From positions 10,296,047-10,360,046 of the forward strand of contig OX467087.1 in NCBI GenBank assembly GCA_950106755.1: a stretch of DNA of 64,000 nt, written 5' to 3'. The notes beneath the pieces were generated by a model. It ran no database searches, was not told the DNA's origin, and saw only the letters and a list, made by a program, of their open reading frames with translations. The stretch's first letter is position 1; each line of letters begins with the position of its first letter. Positions 23,001 through 36,551 of the stretch are shown here, piece after piece. The stretch is from Climacium dendroides (Eukaryota > Streptophyta > Bryopsida > Hypnales > Climaciaceae). Made by a program: the position numbers and the translations under genes.

Positions 23001-23933
23001 GCATTGAAGATGTTCAAAATAAGTAAACAAATAAACGATCCTTTTATTGAATTTGGAATCTAATTGTTGTTGTGGTGAACGTGCCTCTGAATGTGACTTT
23101 AGTCTAGGAGTGCTATGAAATTCCAATCCACTAAAAAATCTTCAAACATCATTATTGTTGTAGTCCTTTTGTAATGTAATAACCTCTTTAATGTATTAAT
23201 CTCCTCCAGTTCTAAAGCTATTACCTTGTGGAAGTTCTACTATGTATAATTGTTCTTCCTGACTTGGTCTCGCTTTGTCATTTCTTGAGATAATGACAAT
23301 GCAAGTAAGTGGAGTCATTTGGTATTTTGGACATTTTAAAATACTTACAAAAGAACCAACAAATTGTCACTTTACAATTCTATGCTAGTGTGTACATGTT
23401 TTATATCACTTATCATAAGGTAAAAGGTCCATAAAGCACCCATTTTAGAGCTTAAACTAAATTTGGGGAGTTGCAATATCTTGAAATATTTTTCAATAAA
23501 TTTTCCTTGAATGGAAATAGGAATTGGCATCTAACCCAAGACAATTGTTTCCTATATTTTGGATCTTTGTGAAATGAGTTATGAAAATTTGAAGTTGAAA
23601 TGGCATAGGTCTCTAAAATCACCCACCTCCTCATATGTACACATTTTGTATATAGCTTGTAAGATGAGAAAGCAACTTGTACAAATAGTGTACTTTTAAA
23701 GGGGTACAAATAGAGTGCCCTTATAGAGGTACATAGAGTACTTTTGAGAAGGTGGGAAATTTTAGAACTTGAGTGTTTTATGAACCAAGTTCAAAACCAG
23801 AACCAATTCTCAATATTTATAGTTTTCTTAACCTCAAAAGAGATTTGAAATTAGACTTGACATTGAGTAATTTAAGTAGTTTTATTGTATAATTTTTTTG
23901 AAGATAACTTACTTTTTGGATAGAGAAGTGATA
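20100..23933. other. Common unit DNA without a gene
   Basis: Nearly identical to about 31081-34976 of unit 3; inverted matches lie at about 38950-40560, and unit 5 has it with insertions at about 55020-59990. A degenerate foldback (about 20923-21147) has GGGAATTTCATTAAAATGGC at one end. Several AT-rich frames of 60-85 codons occur; they lack conserved starts or recognisable motifs. Confidence 0.5.
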
Positions 23934-23937
23934 TTAA

Positions 23938-24364
23938 CCCCTAAAGGATCAATTGAAGGCTGTTTTTTTCGCCAAAATACACTCCAAACTGCCATTTCTA
24001 TAGCAAAGAGTAGAAAATTTGAAAATGTTTTTTTTGCATATCTAACTAGAGCGTATTGCACCTAAATATTATGAGAATGTGTGGAAAAAATTTCAGAAAA
24101 TTTGACCACACAAATTGCAAGATATTTGTCATTAAAGTGGAAAAACCAAGTTTCTCAAAACATTTCCAACCTAGATTATTTGTCTTTGAACCTTCTTAAC
24201 TTAAAGTTTTTGCACTACAAGTCTTGAGGTTCAAATCTTTCTAGTGGGGAATTGAATTGAGAGTCTAGGACAAAAAAAAGAATTTCAAAATCACTTAATT
24301 GTCATTCTTAAACAAACTGTCAAATAGAGGTACTAGGTATGAAATAGAAGGACAATCTAAATTA
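23938..24364. mobile_element. TTAA-flanked element cut at an internal TTAA, unit 2
   Basis: The left end CCCCTAAAGGATCAA follows TTAA (23934..23937). The right edge is not a normal terminus: the element stops inside sequence corresponding to the middle of 11208..12125, exactly at a TTAA (24365..24368), after which unit DNA resumes. Unit 1 has the empty site near 10437. Units 3 and 4 share the same truncated form. Confidence 0.7.
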
Positions 24365-25344
24365 TTAACATGACAAGCAACAATATTATTGTCAAGCATT
24401 GTACATTGATTATCAATTTACAAATGGTCCTCCCAAATTAGTTTTGCTCCAAATGTTGGTGCAAATTTATCCACCCAATGCTATAAATTTGAGAACAAAC
24501 AAGCATGAAACTTAATCTAGCAAGATCACTAGCGCCAAAAAGTAGGTTATGAAAAGAGAGAAAAGATTCCAACCTAGTTTTGAAGCTGGCATAAAGTAAG
24601 AGTTTGTTCATTCTGTGTCTTACACAATACCCTTGAGGAAAAGTGAGTGATGCCAAGACTACATATCTGTATTAGAAGAGATGTTTTAGTATCTAATAAT
24701 ATGCCAAAGGGCCAAGAGAGCAATTAGGGATTAGTGATTGAAAAGAAGTTGAGGCAAATTGGTAGATGACAAGTTGTATTGCAACTTGGGATCATATATT
24801 AAAACTAAATTTTCTAATGAGAGTAGGGAGACAACAAAGTTTCACAATTTTAATACTAGACGGCAATTTTGTCGTTGCGTTGGAGTGTTATCCCATTTGT
24901 ATTAATAAAATATTTTTTATTTACTTTTGAACAATAATTGATGGCATTTTGGTGTTATTTGGAGATGTAGCTAGTCAATCGGGATGTTATTAGTTAGAAT
25001 ACATTATAACTAACATATGAAACAATTATTTTAGTGGTTTGATTTAAGGAGTTGTTGAATTTAAACTTTGAAATTAGGGGAAGTAGTTAGTAGGAAGTGA
25101 TTGATTATTTTCAAGTGTGCTTCTGTGAAGTAGTTTGTTATTTTGTCATGTAAAAGTTATTGATTTTGTTTAATGTATTTTTGTTGACTTTCATAGTGGT
25201 GTGAATTTGTCTTTGGGTACAAAAAAGGACAAGATATGTGTGGTTCCATTTGCTCCTACTATAATGATTGTACTAAGTTCAATTGTCCATCCAATCATGG
25301 TTTGAAGTATTTTGTAGGAGTGTTTGATATTTGTCATAGATTAA

Positions 25345-25896
25345 CCCCTGAACGCCACAGCAGACGTTTTTTGGATTCTAAGAATAAGAATTTTTTTTCA
25401 AAGTTTCACACCTCATTCAATTGGACATGTGCAGCCTTGCATTCTCCAGTAGTTCGGTGATGTGAACAGCAGCAATCCGCGGCATGGATCAGCCTGATCT
25501 TTATGAAAATGGCACTTCACTTCATGCAAGTTTCAGGTGTCACAGAAATTGAGCTTTTTTTTAAGCTTTATTTGATTTATTTTTTGCCTTGATTGTTCCC
25601 TGGATTGTTCTGCAGAGACTCGTGCAATTGGTGCTCTACCTTCCACAAATTCCAAAGATTCGATGTGCTGAAAAATACCCCAGATTTCTGAAATAACCTA
25701 TTCATCAAATATAATAATCTCACAATCCACACAATGGATTCTGTTAGAAATTGCACACCCACATTCATCAAGTAATTGGCTCCAAAGTTCAACGGTGAAG
25801 TCCTCAGTAAAAGAGGCAATTTCAAATTATTCCAATTTTCCTATCAAGCGCAAGAAAGCTCTTCACTTCCTATGTTCTCCCTGTGACGTTTAGGGG
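25345..25896. mobile_element. TTAA-flanked non-autonomous element, 552 bp, with empty-site support
   Basis: Left flank TTAA (25341..25344), right flank ATAA (25897..25900). Inverted ends: CCCCTGAACGCCACAG and, reverse-complemented from the right, CCCCTAAACGTCACAG. The paralogue near 37828 reads CATAGATTAAAGCAATGG with one TTAA and no insert. No transposase. Confidence 0.85.
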
Positions 25897-25900
25897 ATAA

Positions 25901-27416
25901 AGCAATGGATTGTGTAGAGAAGCAGTTATTGCAATATGTGAATTGAAGAAGTTGAATTTTGTGTTGTGTAGAGGATTGGATTGCTTAGGGGAGAATTTGG
26001 AATAATAGAGTATATACACAAAGTATATTGGAACAAAGTTTTGCATTATAAGTACATTTGTTTCGTATTGTACTGGTACAAGAGTTGCAATGAAGTAGCC
26101 ATGGTGGGATTGTATGATTGGATCCCTAATGACCTTTTAAAATGTCATTGTTGATGAGGGTGAGACTTGTAGGGTTGGTAAGTGAGAGAATATGTTTTCT
26201 TATTTCTTGTAAAGATTTATTTTATCTTTGTATAAAAAATGCTTTGATGTACAAGGATTTTGTAGAGCATAATTAGTAGAACATGTATCCATGTGTCTTG
26301 TTTGATTTAAGTTGCAAAGTGGGCAAATTTTGGAGGTGTTTGGGGTTGACCAAAATAAGTTTTTTTGAGCAAAGCCCATGTACTAACCATATCTGAATTG
26401 GAGAATGTATTTGATTTGTACATCTATGGATTATGAATGGTTTGACAATCATGCTCATTCTCTAATTCAAGTAGAATTTGAGCTTGATACACCACAATCC
26501 TTGATAAGTCAAAATCAATTAGTCATTGCATGTGTTACACACACTAGTTATTTCCTTAAGCTTTATTGAAATGATACGTTTTTTATGCATTGATACTATT
26601 CATCTACATGTGATTGATTATATCAATTGCGTTTTCACAAATTAAAGTAGCTAATTTGCCTCTCAAACCCTTGTTCAATTGCAACATTGTTGGTTCAAAT
26701 TGAAGCATAAATGAATTCACCAAATTTTTTGTGTAGAATTCTATTAATGGTATAATTCTGCACAACATTCAATTTAGTTTAAGGGATGTTAGTGGTTTTT
26801 GCAATTTCAAACAAGTCTTTGCTTAAAAACCAATGTGAAATTTGAGTTTATTTTAAAGTCATGAAATGTCTCCCACCATTTGAACCCTAATTTACTATTT
26901 ATTTTAGAGTACATTTGGATTCCTATTCAACTTGCATTCTTTTTGAAGGACAAGAAGGTATGATTGCACACAATCTATTCCCATGTATTTGTCTTCTTCC
27001 CAAATTCAAGTTTAGATCTCTCCCTTGCAACTGATGCAAGTCCAAAACACAATCGAAGGATTCAAAGCAAAATTATACCTCAAATGGTGCAAAATGACCT
27101 TGAAATCTATTGTCCTCTTGAATTAAAAGGAGCTACACATTCAATTTGCAAACCAATATGACAACAATATGTTTATTGCGGCACACATAAATTAACAGCA
27201 CAATAAAGTACATGTGATTTGTAAGGATCCCAGCAGACAGCTTGAAGGTTGTGACGGTGTTGACATGGACATGATGGATCCACTGATTTCCCACAGCTGC
27301 ACCATCTGAAAAAGATAATGCAATTTCTTGATTGAAATTCTGAAACAAGTTCCCATGATCAAGTGTTCAATCTCAATTTCAATAATGAAAATTGAATAAT
27401 GTAAAATTCAGCAAGG
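25901..27416. other. Common unit DNA without a gene, end of unit 2
   Basis: Aligns with about 12500-15060 of unit 1 with its insertions removed, and with the same interval in the other units. No gene was recognised. Confidence 0.45.
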
Positions 27417-27883
27417 CATGTAATTGTGCTTTTGGAAGGTTGCAGGTTTAGGTAGAGTAAATTGGCCATTCACTGTACACATCCAAGAACTGCACAACAA
27501 CCATTGTCAATTAGTGCACAGTAACAACACAATTCAACTTCATTTAGTAACTATGCCAAATTTCAAAACATGCAAGTCTTTATATTGATGTGAAGAAGGA
27601 TATGAATTTTGTTTGTACAACAATTCGCAAGTTTACTAAAGCTCTTGCAATTAGGCTTTGTTTTCAAGGGACACTTGAAATGGCCACTTTTATTTCTTAG
27701 AGCCTAAATTCTCATTATTAGATTATCATATTTTTATGTGTCTATATAAAGGAGGGTGCACACCAAAGCATGCGTTGCATTACTTGGATACAACATTCCA
27801 AACTTATGAAGGGCCTGTTGAATTGGGTAATGATAAAAACATGGCCTCTTCAACAATAACCAATGCATATTTGTTGTTTGTAA

Positions 27884-28019
27884 GTTTAGGATACATGATA
27901 ACAAGTTGTAGTGTGGGAGTTTGAGGGGAACGGTCCCATGCATGGACATGACATGAGTGGCAACAATGTTCTCTATCCAAGAATCCCAACGACGGTATCT
28001 CAAACCTGAAGCTCAATAG
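27884..28019 (+). pseudogene. Decayed DUF1348 exon 2, unit 3
   Basis: The whole exon-2 length is recognisable up to the TAG, but the acceptor CAGG is now TAAG and the frame is broken. Intron sequence lies upstream, without exon 1. MiAMP1-C follows about 1.3 kb downstream. Confidence 0.85.
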
Positions 28020-28129
28020 CTTGTCATCATCTTGAGTGAACTTCCAATGTATACTGCTATTGCTCATGGTAGCAATGCAGCTCTGAAATTGGAAATTAAT
28101 TTGCAAGTTGTTCTTTTGGATTAATTTTG

Positions 28130-29285
28130 GAGTATAATTGTTAGTGTGACATCCCTTCTATGATGTGCAACATAAGTAGGTACTCTTCACATATGAATTC
28201 AAAGAAATATTCTTATTTACACGTCATAATCAAGTTTGAAGGTACACTCATTTGAGGAGTAGATGAGTATACTGTGGGAATCATTAATATGGATGGACAT
28301 GCAAGTTGCAACCAAACCCATTTATGGTGAATGAAGAGTGTGCACCAACTAATAAATTTTATTCTCATTCCATGTAAACAATCCAATGGTTTTGTAGAAT
28401 CATACAAAGGAGTCTCATTGCTCAATTAGTCAAAACTTTAAGTACTAGTTCTAATTCTATGAAGAAAAAGGTAAATTAGATTTTGCAACTCCTCTTGGAC
28501 CTGGGGGAGGGCTATAGATTGTTGATTGACTAAGATCTCCACTTACTACAACATCATCTCAATGGAGGCCATTTCAAGACTCTCATTTCCATAGTTATAT
28601 ACTTTGGGGTGCATTAGCCAATTGTGATGTAGACCCTTCATTGAGTATGACTGACCTAGAGTCAACCATCCCACATTGAGGTTATGTGGAGTAATGCAAA
28701 AGCAAAGCTTGATCATGTGAATTAACATCCTTCATACTAACGTTATTTTTGCATTATCCAGTCCATTATCACATTCCGAAGACAGCAACCCAGACCCATT
28801 CCAATTCTGCATTACTTCTGCAGTACGAATACAAGTCTAATTATATGGTCAAAGACCAAGTCCTTAATTGTGACACAGTAACCCAACTTGACACATGCTT
28901 TTCTCCAGAAAACCAACTGATAAAGGCATAGAGGCACAAGGAGAACACAACATTCATTGCTGATGATTACTGAAGTAATGACGGAGAGTTCCAGTGCTGA
29001 ATCGCAGTGATGAATTGAATGAGCAACAATTGGTCTTATTGAACAAGGTACGTGGCAGTGACATCGATACTGAAAAAGTTCCGAAACCACCTCTCCCACG
29101 AACTCTTGAAAATGGCAAACAACACACAAACAACAACTCGATCGGTTGCCGTTCTACATAATTACTTAGCTGCAACGGCTAAATGATTAACTAAGAGTAG
29201 TCCACTTCGTGGAATGGAGGTACTAATCTCAAGTCCATTTCATCCACAGCTATATAACGTGATCCATAATCAAGTGTAATGAAGT
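28130..29285. other. Non-coding unit DNA between the exon-2 relic and MiAMP1-C
   Basis: Same interval as 16990-18258. Contains the conserved MiAMP1 3' flank from about 28760. No gene was recognised. Confidence 0.5.
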
Positions 29286-29609
29286 TCAGCATTGGATGAA
29301 GACACTCTGCCAGCCGACTGCGCTGCATTGCCCCGTGCTGGCACTGAAGCGGGTATGCGCGACCCCGGTGCAGCTGGCGCTGTTGTAAGCTACGGCCGAC
29401 TGCCCTTGGTACGTGAAAGCGTAGCCGCCTTTCACGTCGGTGGGGATGCTGCTGCACCCACACGCATTCAAGGTGGCCGTGCTCCCCGTGCACGCGCCCG
29501 AGTAGAACAAGAAGCTGCTCGCCTCCGACGGCTGGGCCATCATCCCCAGCACCAGAAGGACACCCACGCAGAGAGCCATGTGCCGTTGGACATTCGCAGT
29601 AGTTGCCAT
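29286..29609 (-). CDS. MiAMP1-type (beta-barrelin) antimicrobial peptide, copy C
   Basis: A secreted defence peptide of 107 residues, with signal peptide (1-30) and a 77-residue six-cysteine mature domain identical to copies B and D. The signal peptide differs slightly near its start (ATTANVQRHM, against ATTASVQGHM in B). The ATG (29607..29609) lies ten bases after the conserved intron acceptor. The gene, its promoter and about 6.7 kb of following DNA closely match unit 2, so this copy and B are a recent pair. The frame is intact and shows no odd codon. Antimicrobial action is inferred from the family. Confidence 0.93.
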   Translation of the reverse strand: MATTANVQRHMALCVGVLLVLGMMAQPSEASSFLFYSGACTGSTATLNACGCSSIPTDVKGGYAFTYQGQSAVAYNSASCTGVAHTRFSASTGQCSAVGWQSVFIQC

Positions 29610-29619
29610 GACGCACAAC

Positions 29620-29972
29620 CTGCAATCAAACCATGGACCACATAGTTAGCAAGCCTGACGTCATCTGAAAGCATACTAGCTAGCGAACTATTGGACCGCT
29701 TCAAGAACAATTCTGACGCTGCTAGCTCTGTGATCGAGTCTGGTGGATATTCACAAAACTCTACTGCGCAATCATTTCGGTGCCAAACTTCGATCGATCA
29801 AGATCAGATTAGTGGTGTAAACAGGGGTATGAACTTCATGGAACCGATGGCCTGTATGTGGAATGACAACAAATCGCTGAGGGAACTCTAGCTACATGGC
29901 ATGGCCACTTGGCCAGTGACAGCGTTAGAGTACGTGAAGACATCGACTGTGGGGTTGGCATGATCGTCTTAC
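29620..29972 (-). other. Predicted 5'-leader intron of MiAMP1-C
   Basis: 353 bp, donor CCA|GTAAGA and acceptor GATTGCAG on the minus strand. Confidence 0.65.
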
Positions 29973-30105
29973 TGGAGGAAACTGAAAACAAATCCCGAGG
30001 TGCTGAAGAAATATGTCGTCTTCACAGAGAGGAGTGCCGCAGATTGAAGGCTGGAGTCTCGGAGGCTGGTGGTGTTGAAGTGTTTGTGCAGTAGTCATCA
30101 GAGGA

Positions 30106-30112
30106 TTATATA
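30106..30112 (-). promoter_or_regulatory. TATA box of MiAMP1-C
   Basis: TATATAA in the shared CCCTATATAATCC context. Confidence 0.65.
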
Positions 30113-30439
30113 GGGCTCGGAAGTGGAGTGGACCACAAGGTCTGGGAAACAATCGATGAAGATCGGTACGTTGCAGGTACCAGACAAGGTAGGTTCCCCG
30201 AAACAGCGCGTGCAGCAAATTTGTCCGAGATAGACGTCGAGAGGAAAAAGTAGGTTTTCAAATTTCTGTTAGGTGTTGTTGGCAACTGAAAGAAAATTCC
30301 ATTGCGCTTTAGCAGGCGTTATTTCGACATCCTCTGATGAGTCATGAATTTTCCAAGTACTCCTTCGATGGGACTACCCAAGCTGAATGGCATGCTATGA
30401 GACTTTCATGTTTGGATTGTGTACGTTTGGATTGAGTAC

Positions 30440-30700
30440 GTTTTGTACTTTTGTGTCATCATATCCAGGAAAAGAGTGATATTATTTGGTACAGTAGTAG
30501 TAGGTCTTCATTTTGGGTTCTCATAGACTTTCATGACTGGATTGTGCATGTCTTGTGACATCGTATCCAGGAATAGAGTGATGTTTTTTAGTCCAATAGT
30601 AGTAGGTCTGCATTGTGGATTTTCATAGACTTTCATGATTGGATTGCGTATGTCTTGTGTCATCCTATCTTGGAGAAAAGTGATGTTTTTTGGTCCAATT
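30440..30700. repeat. Tandem repeat upstream of MiAMP1-C
   Basis: At least two full copies of the roughly 100-bp unit with GACTTTCATGA(C/T)TGGATTG, plus a partial one. There are fewer copies than in unit 2. Confidence 0.65.
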
Positions 30701-30751
30701 GCTATACGTATTGCACTTTGGACAGAGTTGGTTATGCGTGTAGATGGAGTG

Positions 30752-31079
30752 ATGGACAATTTCAATAAAATGGCAAATTTCCTCTACTTTGGCAATTTTT
30801 AGAACCAGAGTGGGTGTTGTGAAGTGTACAAATGTCCTAGAGGTCTAAAATCTATATTGTTCTTAGATGTGTGAAATCTACATCTGTGTTGGATGTCACT
30901 TTTACAATTTAGATCGTATGGTCTGAAATCTATAGTAGTAATTGATTTATCATTTATCAAATCGATCAAAGTTCAAGATGCCTGAAAACTATACCTATTC
31001 TAGATGTCACTTTTGCAATTCAGAGTGGGCGGTCTGAAAATGGCACATGGAATGCCGCCATTTGAACCAAACCCCCCAT
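30752..31079. mobile_element. Foldback element of the ATGGRSAATTTC family, upstream of MiAMP1-C
   Basis: Same insertion as 19786..20098, with ends ATGGACAATTTCAATAAAAT and, from the right, ATGGGGGGTTTGGTTCAAAT. Confidence 0.6.
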
Positions 31080-34000
31080 GTACAGAACTTGGACCATGCC
31101 AACAAAAATCAACCATATACTGCTCTGTTTGAACAACTACAGGTGTTTTGAATTGGGCTCTTACACAGATTCTCAATTTGATCAAATGGCTTGATGAAAC
31201 GGGAGGCCATTATTTACCAAAATTTCACCAAAAAGAATGATTAAATGACAGTGATCCTGCATCACTTTAAGCTTACTGGAGATTGTCATCTGCTGGCTTC
31301 AAAATTTCAATTTGAAGTGGTGAGAGTCTGAAGTCCTGGAATAACATGTGAAGCAAACTGCACTCGCCTGGAACTGAACCAAGTTACAAAATTGCAGTCT
31401 AGAATCTGCACCTTTGGAGCATGAGAGTCTGGGGTACATCAGCATATACCTCCACATTTAAACTTTTAAAATCGATTCATTAATACGCTGTTCAACAAAT
31501 GCATGCTCTTTCAAATCCTTTTTTAAATCCCAACTGGAACAAACAAAAGTAAGACAGACTATTCATAATACAGACCATGTAGACACGCGCAGTTGGACTT
31601 TTTGTGTATATGGGCTTTTTGTGACTGTCTGGATGACAGCCACAGTCATGGTCTCAGCTCATCAATCCTGGTATTGGATGAATTGAAGGTGGCTCGAGCA
31701 CACAACGTGATTGCCACACAAAGTCATCTTATTAGCCAGTGTTGAGGACACTCAGGCTGATTTCACCATGTTCTACACACTGTTTTGAATTAGTGCAGAT
31801 TGAAACAAAAATAAAACCAAAACTTTGGAGGTGAAACTAATTTTGCTCCCACCCTCACACTCATAAGCTAGAAGGCTGTAAAAGTAACCTAATTGGGAAT
31901 TTCATTAAAATGGCAATATTCCACATGCCATTTATGCAAGACAAGACCACATATGACATTGCTTCTCAACATATCAACCTCATAGTTGTGCCAATTCTAT
32001 CCCCAAGAAGTTCAAATTGCAACACAACTCCCATGTTTCTTCACCCGTGTATCATCTATCTATAAATTTCTTCCATTTTGCAGTCCCCCTTTGTGCCATT
32101 TTCACGAAATAATTGCCATTTTAATGAAACTTTGCATCCTTTTAAGATCTAATTTGCCTTTTCAGGTTTCCATGGACAAAATGATTTTCTAGCTCATTTT
32201 TCAGAGAAAAAAAATAGATGTAGAACACAATGCAAGTAGTTTCGTATTTTTCCAAGCATTTTCGAATTACTTATGAATTTTCAAAGATTCAGGTCATAGG
32301 CACCTATTTGTGACTATAGGTGCCCCAAAATCCATCTTATAAAGAAATGTGCAGAAACCAAAGACAATGAGTGGCTCTTGCAATAGAAAAAGTAATTTTT
32401 CTTGAATTCATTAACAGACCAAAGAGGTCCACTCAAGGATCACCTCACATCCATTCTACAACTCCCTACAGGACGGTCTAAAGAAGAGGATGGTGAAATT
32501 AATTTTTCTCCCACCTTGACTCATAGTCATAGGATAAACTAGTATTTAGCATCAAAGAGATGCACACAATTCAACATCATGCGTTTTTTGAATTGCAAAA
32601 AGTACAACTATGGAAGATTGTCGATTGTGATGAACTAGTAGGACTCCGGTGCCATTATGTCCCATGATGGTATTAAGAAAAATAGGTTACAAGAAATAAC
32701 CTATAGATAAGGGCCTAAAACGTTGTATAATTCTCAGTCAAGGAGGAATTGATACAATATGGTAAGAAACTCAAAAAGTGTGCATCTAAGGGAAAAAAGA
32801 CTCTTGTGCAAAAATGGATGGACCTAAAGACTTTCTACTTTTTTGTTTGAGAGAGAAAAATGAGGAATACAATAGTGGAAATTTCAATTTTAATTTTTTG
32901 GACTTGGAATGAATAAGATATGATTTTCCAAAGTCAAAGGTGCGTACATCCCTATAAATGCTCATAGGTACAAGTATCCTAAATCAAAACATGTCTTTGA
33001 ATGGAGGCAATGAGTTTAAGAATGATCCCAAACATGCCTTTGAAAGGAGCTACTGAGCCTAAGAGTGATCCTCTATATGTTTTCATCCAATTCACTGTCC
33101 AATATAAATCCAAATTTATTGCCACCCTTAAACCCCCTAGGTTGGGGACCAAAATTGTCCTCACATAGTTTCAAGTCCAATTCAAAGTGTTATAACCTTT
33201 GCATTCCATGTTTGAATTCAATCAAACTTGTTGGAAAATTTGCACTCTTTCTTCTAGTTTGTGTAGTAAGATTTTTAGATGAATCCAACATGTATTAATT
33301 TTTTGAAAATCAATCGAAGTTCACAGGTTCAATTTGAATCCACCAAATTGCATTTGATGGCTACAACTTCGGGGGTTGTATCTCCTTCATCCAATGTTTG
33401 TTTTCAATAAAAAAAAATTGTAGGATTATATTCCCCTTGTGGTCTAGTTATTGCTATAAAATTTTCATGTCAATCCAAGTTGTTTTGATTGTTTGGGAGC
33501 AATTTGAAATTTGAAATCCTGACATTTTTGGATTAGAGTGAGCTTTGGCGGCTTGTTTCTTCTTTGTGTAGTGTCCATTTCTAATAAAATTATTTGAGAA
33601 AGTTATGCATACTAGTCTAGTTTGTGTGGCTAAAATTCCATATCAACCCAAGAAATTATGAGTGACTAAGAATCATTTTAGTAGAAGGAGGTTCAACCTC
33701 AAATTTGTTTTTTGAAACTTTCCTTGCTATTTTTTGATGTTTCAAAGCCATTTTGCAAACCTCACCAATTTCAAAACTTTACTATGAACCAAAGTCACAC
33801 ATGATAGTGATCCATGTCATCTTGCTCGATAGCCTAAAACCACACACATGAGATGGATGTCTCTCATCACACAAAGTCACTTCCATTTCTACATCCTTGA
33901 ATTGTGCACTGTTTCAAACAGTGTTGTACGGGCAATTCTTAATGCCCACGCATTTTCTGAGCCCTCTTCTATAGAACTTCTATAAAAGTGAACATTTATA

Positions 34001-34976
34001 AGCCAATAATCTCTCTAAAGTGATATTATTTTTTTGTTTCGGCTCAAATGCATTGAAAATGTTCAAAATAAGTGAAAATATAAACGATCCTTTTATTGAA
34101 TTTGGAATCTAATTGTTGTTGTGGTGAACGTGCCTCTGAATGTGACTTTAGTTTAGGAGTGCTATGAAATTAAAAAATCTTCAAACATCATTAATGTTGT
34201 AGTCCTTTTGTAATGTAATAACCTCTTTAATGTATTAATCTCCTCTAGTTCTAAAGCTATTACCTTATGGAAGTTCTACTATATATATAATTGTTCTTCC
34301 TAACTTGGTCTTGCTTTGTCTTTACTTGAGATAATAACAATGGAAGTAAGTGGAGTCATTTGGTATTTTAGACATTTCAAAATACTTACAAAAGAACCAA
34401 CAAATTGTCACTTTACAATTCTATGCTAGTGTGTACATATTTTATATCACTTATCATAAGGTAAAAGGTCCATAAAGCACCCATTTTAGAGCTTAAACTA
34501 AATTTGGGGAGTTGAAACATCTTGAAATATTTTTCAATAAATTTTCCTTGAATGGAAATAGGAATCGGCATCTAACCCAAGACAATTGTTTCCTATATTT
34601 TGGATCTTTGTGAAATGAGTTATGAAAATTTGAAGTTGAAATGGCATAGGTTTCTAAAATCACCCACCTCCTCATATGTACACATTTTGTATATAGCTTA
34701 TAAGATGAGAAAGCAACTTTTACAAATAGTGTACTTTTAAAGAGGTACAAATAGAGTGCCCTTAAAGAGTTACATATAGAGTACCTTTAGGAAGGTGGGA
34801 AATTTTAGAACTTGAGCGTTTTATGAACCAAGTTCAAAACCAGAACCAATTCTCAATATTTATAGTTTTCTTAACCTCAAAAGAGATTCGAAATCAGACT
34901 TGACATTGAGTAATTTAAGTAGTTTTATTGTATAATTTTTTTGAAAATTACTTACTTTTTGGATAGAGAAGTGATA
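31080..34976. other. Common unit DNA without a gene
   Basis: Almost identical to 20100-23933 of unit 2, with small indels (for example near 32100 and 33380). No gene was recognised. Confidence 0.5.
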
Positions 34977-34980
34977 TTAA

Positions 34981-35403
34981 CCCCTAAAGGACCAATTAAA
35001 GGCCTTTTTTTTTGCCAAAATACACTCAAAACTACCATTTCTATAGCAAAGAGTAGAAAAATTTGAAAATGTTTTTTTCCACATCTAACTAGTGTGTATT
35101 GCACCTAAATATTATGAGAATGTGTGGAAAAAATTTCAGAAAATTCAGCCACACAAATTGCAAGATATTTGTCATTAAAGTGGAAAAAACAAGTTTTTCA
35201 AAACATTTCCAACCTAGATTGTTTGTCTTTGATCCTTCTTAACTTAAAGTTTTTGCACTACAAAGTCTTGAGGTTCAAATCTTTCTAGTGGGGAATTGAA
35301 TTGAGAGTCTAGGACAAAAAAAAAATTCAAAATAACTTAATTGTCATTCTTAAACAAATTGTCAAATAGAAGTAGGTATGAAATAGAAGGACAATCTAAA
35401 TAA
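34981..35403. mobile_element. TTAA-flanked element cut at an internal TTAA, unit 3
   Basis: Same truncated element as 23938..24364. Flanking TTAA at 34977..34980 and 35404..35407. Confidence 0.7.
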
Positions 35404-35953
35404 TTAACATGACAAGCAACAATATTATTGTCAAGCATTATACATTGATTAATGATTATCAATTTACAAAGGGTCCTCCCAAATTAGTTTTGCTCCAAAT
35501 GTTGGTGCAAATTACCCATCCAATGCTAAAAATTTGAGAACAAACAAGCATGAAACTTAATCTGGCAAGATCACTAGCGCCCAAAAGTAGGTTATGAAAA
35601 GAGAGAAGACTCCAACCTAGTTTTGAAGTTGGCATAAAGTAAGATTTTGTTTATTTTGTGTCCGACACAATACCCTTGAGGAAAAGTGAGTGATGCCAAG
35701 ACTACATATCTGTATTAGAAGAGAGATGCTTTAGTATCTAATAATATGCCAAAGGACTAAGAGAGCAATTAGAGATTAGTGATTGAAAAGAAGTTGAGGC
35801 AAATTGGTAGATGACAAGTTGTATTGTGACTTGGGATTGTATATTAAAACTAAATTTTTTGATGTGTAGTGGATGTTCTATTAATGTAGAGACCAATACC
35901 AAATGTAACTATTGGTGGTGTAGGATTTAGCAATATGTCGGCCAACAATTTAA

Positions 35954-36523
35954 TTTTTAAAGACTAGAGGTATATTTCAAGTAGAAATTCTGAAAGATTG
36001 CCACTTTCTAGGGCAATGAGATTATAAAAATCACTTTTTTTTCTCGAAATTCAACCATACAAATTTACACTAGACTACAATAGAAATGTGTGGAAAAAAT
36101 TTCAAAAACTTTGACAACATGGATTGAAAGATTATAATGTTTGAAGTTAGAATCTTAAGTTTTTTTGGCCTTGCCCGACAAGGCCAACAACCTTTAATTC
36201 TTCCTAGAGTGATATTTTTACACTACTCATGGTTGTATTTTTGGCCTTTCTTACTATCATGTAAGTTACATAGTTGCTAAACTTTGGAAGTAAAGGAGTA
36301 GTTTTGCAAAAGTTTTCTTAAGTTGCTTGAGTTGCCAAAAAAGCTTAGGGCAATCTATTTTTTGATCCGGGCATTCCATTGGAAAAAGAAGGTAAACTCC
36401 CACTAAGGCAGTACATGCTTGCACTTTGTATCAAAATTTCATGAACGTCCAACCAAAATTGACATCATAGGAACCTACTTGGATCTTCAATTGATTGTTC
36501 AATGAATAATTGTGGTTTAGGGA
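35954..36523. mobile_element. TTAA-flanked non-autonomous element, 570 bp, second subfamily
   Basis: TTAA stands at 35950..35953 and 36524..36527. The left end reads TTTTTAAAGACTAGAGG; the sister copy in unit 4 (from about 47792) has the cleaner CCCCTAAAGACTAGAGG. The right end, reverse-complemented, is TCCCTAAACC. Unit 1 has the uninserted sequence at about 10990-11000 (TTGA in place of TTAA). Confidence 0.65.
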
Positions 36524-36551
36524 TTAAATCTTTGTATTGATTGTTGAATTG